A stretch of 13,879 nucleotides of DNA, taken from Glaciecola sp. UBA1851 (GTDB lineage: Bacteria > Pseudomonadota > Gammaproteobacteria > Enterobacterales > Alteromonadaceae). The stretch lies in assembly GCA_002338515.1 (NCBI GenBank), contig DDIL01000084.1, positions 1 to 13,879 on the forward strand, in the 5' to 3' direction. Shown piece by piece: positions 1-7,559 of the stretch. The translations under genes were made by a program, and so were the position numbers. The stretch's first letter is position 1. Every line of letters begins with the position of its first letter. The notes beneath the pieces are model-generated. The model was given only the letters and a program-made list of their open reading frames with translations, was not told the origin of the DNA and ran no database searches.

Positions 1-24
1 TAATAGCCATTATACGATGCCCGC
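1..24 (-). tRNA. tRNA-Gly (partial, cut by the window edge)
   Basis: On the minus strand this stretch begins GCGGGCATCGTATAATGG and continues six more bases to the window edge. As far as I recall, this is the 5' acceptor strand and D-arm of gammaproteobacterial tRNA-Gly(TCC) (E. coli glyT). The anticodon and 3' half lie outside the window, so the isoacceptor is inferred from the known thrU-tyrU-glyT order. It follows tRNA-Tyr after a 32-nt spacer (25-56) and is probably on the same transcript. Confidence 0.85.
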
Positions 25-56
25 ATTCCTAATTCTCTTGCCACACTCATAGAAAG

Positions 57-141
57 TGGTGGAGGGGGCAGGATTCGAACCTGCGAAGGCTGAGCCGGCA
101 GATTTACAGTCTGCTCCCGTTGACCGCTTGGGTACCCCTCC
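57..141 (-). tRNA. tRNA-Tyr (anticodon GTA)
   Basis: An 85-nt class II tRNA with a long variable arm. The acceptor strand GGAGGGG (5' end at 141) pairs with CCCCTCC, followed by discriminator A and an encoded CCA at 57-59. The anticodon GTA lies at 105-107 within a CTGTAAA loop, and the T-arm carries GGTTCGAATCC. It sits 9 nt downstream of tRNA-Thr, as in the E. coli thrU-tyrU pair, so the two are almost certainly processed from one precursor. Confidence 0.97.
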
Positions 142-150
142 AGAGATTGA

Positions 151-226
<76 letters not shown>

Positions 227-246
227 ACTACATCAAGTGGGTGCGC

Positions 247-299
247 ATTCTAGAGTAATGATTGGTGATGCGCAAGTGTCTTTTTACAAAAAAAACAGT
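247..299 (-). promoter_or_regulatory. Stable-RNA promoter of the tRNA cluster, with UP-like element
   Basis: Read on the minus strand, a -35 box TTGCGC (270-275) is followed by a 17-nt spacer and a -10 box TAGAAT (247-252; five of six consensus bases). The bases after the -10 are GCGCAC (241-246), a GC-rich discriminator of the type associated with stringent (ppGpp/DksA) control of stable RNA promoters. Upstream lies a run of eight T, then GT, then five A (281-295), close to the TTTTNNAAAA core of the rRNA UP element though about 2 nt further out. Transcription should start near 239-240. This lets the tRNAs be expressed independently of the murB-birA-coaX transcript upstream. Confidence 0.7.
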
Positions 300-307
300 T
301 TTTTTTT
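288..307. other. A8-CAG-T9 inverted repeat between coaX and the tRNA promoter
   Basis: Eight A, the triplet CAG and nine T form a perfect A/T inverted repeat, so either strand presents an A-rich arm followed by a T-run. It lies 47 nt beyond the coaX stop. As a terminator for murB-birA-coaX it would be weak because the stem has only A-U pairs. It also overlaps the distal part of the UP-like element of the tRNA promoter, which may be its main role. Confidence 0.35.
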
Positions 308-353
308 GATTAATTTTACAATGCTTATTTATCAATCAATTTCTGTCTATTAT

Positions 354-1133
354 TTATTTGATTTTACTAGGTTTTTCGTTAGCTATCTTAGCCAATCCAA
401 CTAACACTAAATTTTCAATAAAATTGACTGAGTATTTGTTAGCCATTATTTTCGTTTGCTCTAGTACATTTATTAGCAATTTAGCATCACCGCCGCTGAT
501 GTAAATTTCAAATCGTTGGCAATTTTGTTGCATAATAAATATTGCCTGATGAATCATGCCTGAAAGTTGCGCAACTACACCATTTGATACACATTGAGGC
601 GTATCTGCACCTAGCCTTAGATCAGACAGTGATTGTTCGGTATCAAACACCCTTGAGGTACTTGAAACAACCGCCTCTCTAGCCACTTTAAACCCTGGAG
701 CTATCCACCCCCCTATATGCTCGTTAGCAATTACAAAATCGCATGTAATTGCACTACCGGCATCTATAATCAATACGTTGGTTTGATTGCCCATATCGCA
801 TAGTGCACAACCCGCTATAATTGCCATCCACCTATCATCTCCCATATTTTGAGGGGTGTTATACGCATTTTGGATATTAAAATCTTGCTTTGCAGATTTA
901 CATTGATATACAGGAACGTTGTTTTGATTGGCTAGTTTAATAACAGTATCGTTGCTAGCATCATTAAGAACGCTAGAAAAATATAGAGATGACGCCATTT
1001 CTATATATTCGCCAAGTTGATCAAATGAAATACGCATTACTTGTAAGTCGGCAATCGCTCTATGATTGTTATACCACGCATATTTAATACTGGAATTGCC
1101 AATATCAACTAATAAATCACGCTGGCCTAACAC
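354..1133 (-). CDS. coaX: Type III pantothenate kinase
   Basis: Phosphorylates pantothenate to 4'-phosphopantothenate, the first step of coenzyme A synthesis, in the cytoplasm. The class III (ASKHA-fold) signatures are all present, numbered from the GTG start used here: DIGNS 10-14 (phosphate loop), GDDRW 98-102, DAGSAIT 124-130, GGWIAPG 141-147 and GGDA 214-217. At 259 aa the length is normal for the family. GTG at 1133 is preferred because GGGGGAGAG lies about 6 nt upstream. An in-frame ATG at 1148 would add five residues but has no visible ribosome site and a longer overlap. The start lies inside the end of birA (17-nt overlap), implying translational coupling. Type III enzymes are known to be poorly inhibited by CoA and often need a monovalent cation. 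E. coli has the unrelated CoaA at this locus. Confidence 0.93.
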   Translation of the reverse strand: MLGQRDLLVDIGNSSIKYAWYNNHRAIADLQVMRISFDQLGEYIEMASSLYFSSVLNDASNDTVIKLANQNNVPVYQCKSAKQDFNIQNAYNTPQNMGDDRWMAIIAGCALCDMGNQTNVLIIDAGSAITCDFVIANEHIGGWIAPGFKVAREAVVSSTSRVFDTEQSLSDLRLGADTPQCVSNGVVAQLSGMIHQAIFIMQQNCQRFEIYISGGDAKLLINVLEQTKIMANKYSVNFIENLVLVGLAKIANEKPSKIK

Positions 1134-2175
1134 TAATCTCTCCCCCATGAAATGCTTGTACTTTGTGGTTTATCTCTAGTAATAGTGCACCGGTTTCATC
1201 AATACCCCTGCAAATTCCTTCGGTTTTATGGTTACTAGATACAAGCTGGATTGGCTTGTTATAAAACAAATCGGCCTTTTTCCAATCATTTAAAAATGGA
1301 CCTAGACCTTGTTGCTCAAACATTTCTAAGGCTAGCCATAAATTGCTCATAAGCTTTGCAGCTAATTCATTTCTACTGATATTATTGCCAGCAATGGCAT
1401 TTAAATCTGTATAAGCTTGGTCAATCCCTTCGATATTATTTGGTAATTGTATGTTTAAACCAATTCCAATAATCGAAGAAACCGTAGCACTAACCTGGCC
1501 TTCAACTTCAATTAAAATACCGGCTACTTTTTTGAAGTCGTAATAAACATCATTTGGCCATTTTAGTTTGCAACCAGGAATACCCATTTCGGCTAATGTT
1601 TTATTTACCGTGACTCCCACCATAACGCTCAGCCCAGCCATAGCTTGGTATCCGCTATTAAAATGCCAAACCATAGTAAAATACAGACTACTTCCAAATG
1701 GGGATATCCATTTCCTGCCTCTTCTTCCTCTCCCTGCAGTTTGTGCTTCTGATAAACAACAAAAACCTGACTTAAGTGATGTTTCTTCATTCAACAATTG
1801 CTTTACTACATCGTTAGTTGAGGTTACAACGTTTCTAACATCTATGAAATTAGGCTGTTTATTTGAATCTACTGGCAGAAAAGTACGTATTTTATTTTCA
1901 TCTAATAACTCAAGAGGCTGAGAAAGTTTATACCCTCTTCCTTTCACGCTATAAATGTCTATTCCTAGCTTCATAAGACTTTTTATATGATTCGAAATAG
2001 CACTGCGACTCAAATCAAACTTACTGGCTAGTTGCTCGCCCGAATGAAAGTCACAGTCAGCTAATATTTTTATTATTTCATTTCTAACTATTTGTGCTTT
2101 AGAGGCACTACTTATGGATGATGATTCATTATCTATAGTTAGTTGCTTGCTGGAATTGCTACTTTGATTGTTCAT
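1117..2175 (-). CDS. birA: Bifunctional biotin-protein ligase / biotin operon repressor
   Basis: Activates biotin to biotinyl-5'-AMP and transfers it to the acceptor lysine of the acetyl-CoA carboxylase carrier protein. As a biotinyl-AMP-bound dimer, proteins of this type repress biotin synthesis genes. A winged helix-turn-helix occupies about residues 30-85 (HSGEQLASKFDLSRSAIS). The catalytic domain shows STND 119-122, the biotinyl-AMP loop GRGRRGRKW 148-156, KWPND 205-209 and AGILIE 218-223, followed by the SH3-like C-terminal domain from about 303. It is 352 aa against about 320 in E. coli. The extra length is a Ser/Asn-rich N-terminal tail of about 27 residues. The ATG overlaps the murB stop (ATGA) and no strong Shine-Dalgarno is visible, so translation probably depends on murB. 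Confidence 0.95.
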   Translation of the reverse strand: MNNQSSNSSKQLTIDNESSSISSASKAQIVRNEIIKILADCDFHSGEQLASKFDLSRSAISNHIKSLMKLGIDIYSVKGRGYKLSQPLELLDENKIRTFLPVDSNKQPNFIDVRNVVTSTNDVVKQLLNEETSLKSGFCCLSEAQTAGRGRRGRKWISPFGSSLYFTMVWHFNSGYQAMAGLSVMVGVTVNKTLAEMGIPGCKLKWPNDVYYDFKKVAGILIEVEGQVSATVSSIIGIGLNIQLPNNIEGIDQAYTDLNAIAGNNISRNELAAKLMSNLWLALEMFEQQGLGPFLNDWKKADLFYNKPIQLVSSNHKTEGICRGIDETGALLLEINHKVQAFHGGEISVRPA

Positions 2176-3182
2176 AGAATAATTAACCCATCAGCACCCA
2201 TTATGCGAACTTCATTTTCTAAATTTATGTCAAATGACTCTTTTACTTTTTGTTTGATGAGCTTAGCAAAATAAAGCAGTTCTTCGCCAGTACCCTTTCC
2301 TAGATTTACTAAAACTAAAGGTTGATGTTTGTGACAGCCTATTTGTCCATGGCTTGTGCCTTTAAAACCCAGTTTATCAATTAACCATGCAGCCGGCACT
2401 TTAACCATGCTATTCGCATTTGGATACCATGGAATATCAGGATGAGAAAGTTGTAATTGTTTCAAGTGTTCTTCAGTAATCACGGGGTTTTTATAGAAAC
2501 TTCCGGAGTTACCTATTTTAGTTGGGTTCGGTAACTTTCGATTTCGGGTGTTAACCACTTCTTCAAAGACAGTTTGTGGCGTTGGATTGTCTAATTTATC
2601 TAATGGCGAATAATTTACAACAAGCTCATTTTCAACTGGCAAACTAAACATAACATGAGTGATGATGCGTTGATTTAGCTTTTGATGTTTAAAAACACTG
2701 TCACGATAGCCAAACAAACATTCTTTCTTAGTAAAGGTGTTAATCACATTATTGTCAGTATCGAAAAACTCAACATTATCAATAAAACGTTCAATTTCAA
2801 TGCCATAAGCACCAATGTTTTGAATAGGAGCAGCGCCCACTGAACCAGGAATTAACGCTAAATTTTCAAAACCGTAAATATGGTTTTCAATACACCATTT
2901 TACTAGTTCGTGCCAATTTTCACCCGCACCAACTTTCATTTTATGGCAGACATTTGTTTTGGTGTACTCAATGCCTTTAATACTGTTAACAAGTACAGGC
3001 ATGTTAATGTCTTCTGTAAAGATTGTATTACTCCCTTCCCCCAGTACTAAATAGTTTTCATCAACACCTTGGTTTTTTAGCTTATTTAATATGGTAACTA
3101 AACCATCTACAGATTTGATGGTCTGAATATCAGGGCAATTGGCTGATAAACCAAATGTATGTCGCTCAGTTAATGAAATCAA
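2172..3182 (-). CDS. murB: UDP-N-acetylenolpyruvoylglucosamine reductase (MurB)
   Basis: FAD-dependent enzyme that reduces UDP-GlcNAc-enolpyruvate to UDP-MurNAc with NADPH, the second committed step of peptidoglycan precursor synthesis. FAD-binding signatures LGEGSNTIF (47-55) and IPGSVGAAPIQNIGAYG (111-127) are intact. So are GYRDS (158-162), the catalytic-serine segment GNSGSFYKNP (224-233) and the C-terminal glutamate in NEVRIMG (323-329). The 336-aa length and the GYRDS insert mark it as a type I MurB like that of E. coli. The apparent start is TTG (3180-3182): an in-frame TAA lies 15 nt upstream, the next in-frame Met is residue 61, and the fold begins by about residue 9. It is the first gene of the murB-birA-coaX set. 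Confidence 0.96.
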   Translation of the reverse strand: MISLTERHTFGLSANCPDIQTIKSVDGLVTILNKLKNQGVDENYLVLGEGSNTIFTEDINMPVLVNSIKGIEYTKTNVCHKMKVGAGENWHELVKWCIENHIYGFENLALIPGSVGAAPIQNIGAYGIEIERFIDNVEFFDTDNNVINTFTKKECLFGYRDSVFKHQKLNQRIITHVMFSLPVENELVVNYSPLDKLDNPTPQTVFEEVVNTRNRKLPNPTKIGNSGSFYKNPVITEEHLKQLQLSHPDIPWYPNANSMVKVPAAWLIDKLGFKGTSHGQIGCHKHQPLVLVNLGKGTGEELLYFAKLIKQKVKESFDINLENEVRIMGADGLIIL

Positions 3183-3395
3183 AAATACGATCTTTTAAGG
3201 CAAATGTATTCGTATATTGTTACAGAAAATTATTGATGTGTATAAACAAAATTTTTTCCAGTTTATTACAGTGATATTTGATACTTAACGAATTTAACTT
3301 TGCCTATTAAAGTAATTGTATCGGTTGATGTATTTGAACTTATATTTAGGCAAATATCATTGATACTAATTATTTACGGTGTTTGGAGTGAAATT
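3183..3395. other. Divergent intergenic region murB / diguanylate cyclase
   Basis: A very AT-rich 213-bp gap between divergently transcribed genes. It must hold the promoters for both, but no convincing -35/-10 pair was found on either strand. On the plus strand TTGTAT with an 18-nt spacer to TTATAT (in 3300-3350) is the best match and is poor. No RNA structure, riboswitch or terminator was recognised. Confidence 0.5.
3381..3389 (+). promoter_or_regulatory. Ribosome binding site that fixes the diguanylate cyclase start
   Basis: GGAG in GTTTGGAGTGAAATTATG lies 7 nt before the ATG at 3396. It supports that start over the in-frame TTG at 3300, which would add 32 residues, place a second hydrophobic stretch before the signal peptide, and has no Shine-Dalgarno. 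Confidence 0.75.
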
Positions 3396-5168
3396 ATGCA
3401 ATATATAACAACTCGAAACGATATTCGTTCGCTAGTAAGCAAGTTTACAATCCTTTTATTCTTTTTTTTAAATTTATTATTGGTTAACAAACCATTAGCT
3501 ATTGAAATAGTTAACCCGCAAGGGGCTTACCCTTTACATCAGTTTTCTATGTTAACTGAAAACTCAACTATTAATATAAGTTTGCTAAACGAAGAGGGAC
3601 TAATTGCATATCAAAATTATACGTCAGAAAACTTCTTACAGGCTAAATCATATATTAATCAATCGATTGCGATGTTTAATCCTGATGAATCTCCCTTAGA
3701 ATATATAAACACACTAATTCTTCGTTCATTTATTGCTTATAGGGTTGGCGATAGTATAAACGCTCTTCAAGACCTCCATAAAGCGTATCCTATTTCTTCT
3801 AAATATGAATTTGAACAAGTTAACGCTGAAATATTATTAAACATCGGTGGACTACACCAAGGCCGAAATGAACACAACATAGCATTAGAATATTTAAATA
3901 AGGCGTTATTAAAGTTCGAACAACAGGAGAATCAAGAGCGCTCTTTTCTCACTCAACTTTTGAGGATGACGAGTTTACTGGCGAATAAAAGAACACTCGA
4001 TGCCGCCACACTTTTAATGGAAATAAAACCCTATTTTATGAAAACTCAATATCAAGGATTGGCTTCATATTATTTACAATTTAAAGGGGAAGTTGAATCA
4101 CTTCAAGGAAAGGCTGAATCCAGCATTGAAAGTTATGAAACTGCGTTGCAAGTTAGTAGTAGCAATAATCTCATGCAGATTGCGTCTTTACATCTTTTAT
4201 TAAGTAAATCGTATGCTTCATTAAAAAATATGAGTCTCGCTATTGATCATATGGTTAAGGCTTTTTCGGTTGCGAGTAAAGCCAGGCCTTCTTTTTATTT
4301 CTATCAAACACTACAACTTCACAGGGCAAACCTGTTAGAACAGTTAGAAGAATTTGAAGCTGCATACAGAGTTACTCAGAATTTAATTGAAGATAACGCG
4401 TCTAAACCGATAGAAGATTTGCAGACTATGCTTAATATGCATGCAAATTTTCAATTAAACATTCAAAAACAAGAAAACCAGTTATTAAAAGAAAACAATA
4501 GAATGCAAGCTGTCCAACTAGAAAATAAGAAAACACTCAATCAGTTTTATTTTGTTTTAGTAGGGTTACTCTTCTCTATTTCAATATTACTGCTACTGTT
4601 GTTTTTAAGAAGCCGAAAACATCAAAAAGCATTAGAACAAATTACTCATACAGATGGGTTAACTCAGTTATATTCAAGAAGTCGAGTATTAGAATTACTA
4701 ACTCATCACAAAGAACTATTCGATAGAAACCATCTGAGGTTTTGCGTGGCTATTATTGATTTGGACTATTTTAAAAAAATTAACGACACACATGGCCATG
4801 TAACCGGTGATAAAGTGCTAAAAAAGTTTGGTGAAATTTGTAAAAACACATTAAGAAAAACAGACATTGTTGGCAGGATTGGTGGGGAAGAGTTCCTTTT
4901 AATTCTTCCCGACACAACTATAAACAACGCGAAAGACGTGTGTAACATGTTAAATAGAAAGCTTCCGGACATAGGTCTTGAGTTAGAGCTTTCAATCAAG
5001 ACTACTGCAAGTATTGGGCTGGTTTCTCCATCTAAAAATGAAGAAACTATGGATATTGTAAAAAGGGCAGACAAATGTCTGTATGAAGCAAAAGAAAGTG
5101 GGCGGAATAATATTGTATTAGAAAATGGAACATCAAACTTTGCATCAAATGTAACACGAATTATTTAA
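3396..5168 (+). CDS. Membrane diguanylate cyclase with TPR-like periplasmic sensor region
   Basis: Predicted to make the second messenger c-di-GMP from two GTP on the cytoplasmic side of the inner membrane in response to something sensed outside it. In the 590-aa product (numbered from ATG 3396) residues 16-35 are a signal peptide-like hydrophobic run ending PLA. Residues 36-350 are helical with TPR-type repeats near 144-177, 222-257, 263-296 and 306-333. Residues 353-381 look coiled-coil, 383-404 are a membrane segment, and 415-575 are the GGDEF domain. That domain has TDGLTQLYSR (419-428), metal-site Asp in IDLDYFKKIND, and GGEEF at 496-500. The inhibitory I-site RKTD (487-490) sits five residues before the signature, so both catalysis and product feedback should be intact. 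The sensed signal is unknown. It is a single gene, not obviously in an operon with its neighbours. Confidence 0.9.
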   Translation: MQYITTRNDIRSLVSKFTILLFFFLNLLLVNKPLAIEIVNPQGAYPLHQFSMLTENSTINISLLNEEGLIAYQNYTSENFLQAKSYINQSIAMFNPDESPLEYINTLILRSFIAYRVGDSINALQDLHKAYPISSKYEFEQVNAEILLNIGGLHQGRNEHNIALEYLNKALLKFEQQENQERSFLTQLLRMTSLLANKRTLDAATLLMEIKPYFMKTQYQGLASYYLQFKGEVESLQGKAESSIESYETALQVSSSNNLMQIASLHLLLSKSYASLKNMSLAIDHMVKAFSVASKARPSFYFYQTLQLHRANLLEQLEEFEAAYRVTQNLIEDNASKPIEDLQTMLNMHANFQLNIQKQENQLLKENNRMQAVQLENKKTLNQFYFVLVGLLFSISILLLLLFLRSRKHQKALEQITHTDGLTQLYSRSRVLELLTHHKELFDRNHLRFCVAIIDLDYFKKINDTHGHVTGDKVLKKFGEICKNTLRKTDIVGRIGGEEFLLILPDTTINNAKDVCNMLNRKLPDIGLELELSIKTTASIGLVSPSKNEETMDIVKRADKCLYEAKESGRNNIVLENGTSNFASNVTRII

Positions 5169-5312
5169 ACAATTCGTTTCATATTAACGCTTTTTATAGG
5201 CAAACGTTAAGTAAAACGTTGTAACAACTAAAACACAACTTTTTCTTTCATTTCAACATTAGTTGTTCAATCATTAGGAATACCAAACTCAATAAATAGT
5301 TGTGTAAACGCA

Positions 5313-5915
5313 ATGGGAATGACGACAGTGAACGAACAAGAATCGGTGAATCAAAACACAACAAATAGTATACTTGACTGCGATATGCAAATGAGCAACA
5401 AGCAAATCATTGTCGAAAATGTATCAACGTCTGATATTTCCCTTCAAGCTATTTCTCCCAGTTACAGAAAAATTAACATGGCACTTGGCTTACTAACGGG
5501 TGTTTTCTTTTTGCTAGTGACGAGTATTGCTTACAGCGGCTGGTTTATAAATTTGCCGGATGAAATAGTAAACGTTATTCCATATGTTATTGGCGTAATA
5601 CTTTTTTTTACTATTTGGAATATTTCATATCACTTCTTTGCAGATCCGCTTTTGAAATACTCTGTGCGAGAGCATGATATCAATTTCCAATCAGGTTTAA
5701 TTTTTAGAAGTCTGGTTAGCCAACCTATATTGAGAATACAGCATATAGAAATTAAACGAGGGCCTATCGAGCGAAAGTATAATTTAGCAACACTGCAAGT
5801 TTTTAGTGCGGGAGGAGCTTCTCATACTTTTTATATACCTGGATTGGAGTATGAACATGCTGTGGCTTTAAGACAACTTATCCTAGAACATAAGGACTTG
5901 GCGTCTGATGTCTGA
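5313..5915 (+). CDS. Bacterial PH-domain membrane protein, YdbS-like
   Basis: A 200-aa inner-membrane protein with a polar N-terminal tail (1-50), two membrane segments (about 56-78 and 86-108) and one bacterial PH-like domain (PF03703 type, about 114-190). The domain carries the family pattern QPILRIQHIEIKRGPIERKY (137-156) followed by LATLQVFSAGG. This matches YdbS-type proteins (COG3402 in my reading), which are encoded with a larger YdbT partner, as here. The molecular role of the family is not established. In Bacillus subtilis the SigW-controlled ydbST pair has been linked to bacteriocin resistance. No strong Shine-Dalgarno is visible before ATG 5313. ATG 5319 is a possible alternative. 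It overlaps the next gene by 8 nt. Confidence 0.82.
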   Translation: MGMTTVNEQESVNQNTTNSILDCDMQMSNKQIIVENVSTSDISLQAISPSYRKINMALGLLTGVFFLLVTSIAYSGWFINLPDEIVNVIPYVIGVILFFTIWNISYHFFADPLLKYSVREHDINFQSGLIFRSLVSQPILRIQHIEIKRGPIERKYNLATLQVFSAGGASHTFYIPGLEYEHAVALRQLILEHKDLASDV

Positions 5916-7536
5916 TTTTAGCCCCGAGAGTTATAAATCAGAACATACAAAACAAGAAGAACCTAGTATCGTATTTACTGAATTAACAAACGTCCAAAGT
6001 GAAGCGTTTTCCCGCGTATCGCCGTTGGCGATTATCTACTTTTTTGCAAAATCGCTTTATCAAATAATCAGCGGATTTTTAATCTATTCCTTACCCGCAA
6101 TAGCGGCAGCATACTCATCTTTAAAATCAAACTTACATTTAGTTGTTATTGGTATCGCTCTATTTCTTTTGTTGATTTTAGTAGGAGCAATAGTCAAATA
6201 CTGGTTTTATTTTTATAAATTTTCAGACGAACGCGTAGAAATAAAACAGGGGGTATTTAAAAAGTCACATCTAGATTTACCTTTCAAAAAAATACAAAAC
6301 GTCAAAATAGTACAGCCTTTTTATTATCGGTTTAATCAATACTCATTTATTGAATTAGACACGGCAGGATCGTCCTCCCAAGAAGCAAAAATAGTAGCCC
6401 TACCCTTGTCTTTAGCAGAAAATTTTAAGCAGTTAATTCTTCAAATTAAAGATACTGGTAACAATGAACATTTTGAAAAAACATCCGATAGTGTAAGTCG
6501 TTCTAATGAGCAAGAAAGTGAACAAATACTAAATAAACGGACAACCACTGACTTAATCATTCATGGTATATCTAACAATAGAGTTTGGATATTTTTAGGC
6601 TTCTTAGCCCCATTTTTTAATGTGATCGGCGAAAATGTCAACTTAGTTTTGGAAACCGTTGGTATCGATTTAATTTCTTACCTTGATTACGAGAGTCAAA
6701 GCGTTGGATTATTTATATTACACGTTTTATCAATTGTACTTTTTATAATGGGCGTGCTGGTGCTTTTCTCTGTTATTGGCTCAATTTTCGTATTTCATGG
6801 CTATCAACTAAGTAGATTAGGCGACAGATACATCCGCAAAAGTGGTCTTTTAACTAAACACGAAGTCAGTATGCGTTTGAGTCGAATTCAAATTGCGGTT
6901 CAACAACAAGATTGGCTTGATATGCTAATAAAACGAACTAATTTACGCTTTGAACAAAACACCAGTGTGCCTGTTGGCGCTAATCAGGCCGGCAATATCA
7001 ATAATGCGAGTAAATTAATTGTACCGTCAGTCACAATAGAAGAGTCTGCAGAATTAATTAAAAACGCGTTGAATGTGATAAATTTTTCGGAGATCGAATT
7101 CTTAAAAATATCCAGAAGATATATAGTACGAGTGTTTTTAGTCAGATGGCTTCCATTATTAGTAATACTTTACACCATACCTATTGTTAATTCAGTCAGT
7201 AATATGAATGTTTATATAGGCTTGACGCTCTTAACTATCTTAATATTAGCCTTAGTCGGCTTACGTTGGTATCGCTGGGGATACTTCTTCACAAACGAAT
7301 ATGTTTATATTCGAAAAGGTTTGTTTGGGATTAACTATTCAGTTTTTCCAAGAGCTAAAACTCAACAAGTTATATTTAAACAAAGTGTTTTCATGAAAAG
7401 AGTAAGCTTAGCAGACGTCAAATTTGTACTTGCTTCAGGCTCTTACACAGTACCTTTGATTTCAGAAAAAGAAGCCGTTAAACAGGTCGATAATTCACTA
7501 AAATATATTGCGTTTTATAAGCCTGCTTGGATGTAA
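5908..7536 (+). CDS. Multi-domain bacterial PH-domain membrane protein, YdbT-like
   Basis: A 542-aa inner-membrane protein built from three repeats of a membrane hairpin followed by a bacterial PH-like domain. Hydrophobic segments lie near 48-70, 77-103, 225-247, 268-296, 408-428 and 434-456. PH-like domains lie near 105-180 (with LPFKKIQNVKIVQPFYYRF), 298-385 (MRLSRIQIAVQQQDWL) and 459-530 (FPRAKTQQVIFKQSVFMKR). A charged linker at 182-212 joins units one and two. This is the arrangement of YdbT (COG3428), which works with the smaller YdbS. The start overlaps the upstream gene by 8 nt, so the two are probably coupled and form one complex. The function is unknown. A role in envelope stress or defence against membrane-active peptides is suggested only by the Bacillus relatives. 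Confidence 0.82.
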   Translation: MSDFSPESYKSEHTKQEEPSIVFTELTNVQSEAFSRVSPLAIIYFFAKSLYQIISGFLIYSLPAIAAAYSSLKSNLHLVVIGIALFLLLILVGAIVKYWFYFYKFSDERVEIKQGVFKKSHLDLPFKKIQNVKIVQPFYYRFNQYSFIELDTAGSSSQEAKIVALPLSLAENFKQLILQIKDTGNNEHFEKTSDSVSRSNEQESEQILNKRTTTDLIIHGISNNRVWIFLGFLAPFFNVIGENVNLVLETVGIDLISYLDYESQSVGLFILHVLSIVLFIMGVLVLFSVIGSIFVFHGYQLSRLGDRYIRKSGLLTKHEVSMRLSRIQIAVQQQDWLDMLIKRTNLRFEQNTSVPVGANQAGNINNASKLIVPSVTIEESAELIKNALNVINFSEIEFLKISRRYIVRVFLVRWLPLLVILYTIPIVNSVSNMNVYIGLTLLTILILALVGLRWYRWGYFFTNEYVYIRKGLFGINYSVFPRAKTQQVIFKQSVFMKRVSLADVKFVLASGSYTVPLISEKEAVKQVDNSLKYIAFYKPAWM

Positions 7537-7559
7537 GCTCTTTCTTTAAAGGTAAGCCA

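Noticed and set aside
1568..1921. A 117-codon open frame on the plus strand opposite birA
   Set aside because: It is antisense to a well-conserved gene, has no family resemblance and no ribosome site, so it is a chance frame.
3300..3395. TTG at 3300 as the start of the diguanylate cyclase
   Set aside because: It has no ribosome site and adds a hydrophobic stretch before a good signal peptide. ATG 3396 has GGAG at the right distance.
4766..5074. An open frame on the minus strand opposite the GGDEF domain
   Set aside because: It is a shadow of the conserved cyclase coding sequence with no independent signal.
5185..5240. Inverted repeat TTAACG/CGTTAA and GTTGTaACAAC after the diguanylate cyclase, as a terminator
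   Set aside because: Stems are only 5-6 bp, AT-rich and not followed by a proper U-tract.
7537..7559. Bidirectional terminator between the convergent YdbT-like and hydrolase genes
   Set aside because: Only CTTTAAAG-type weak symmetry is present, and there is no GC-rich stem.
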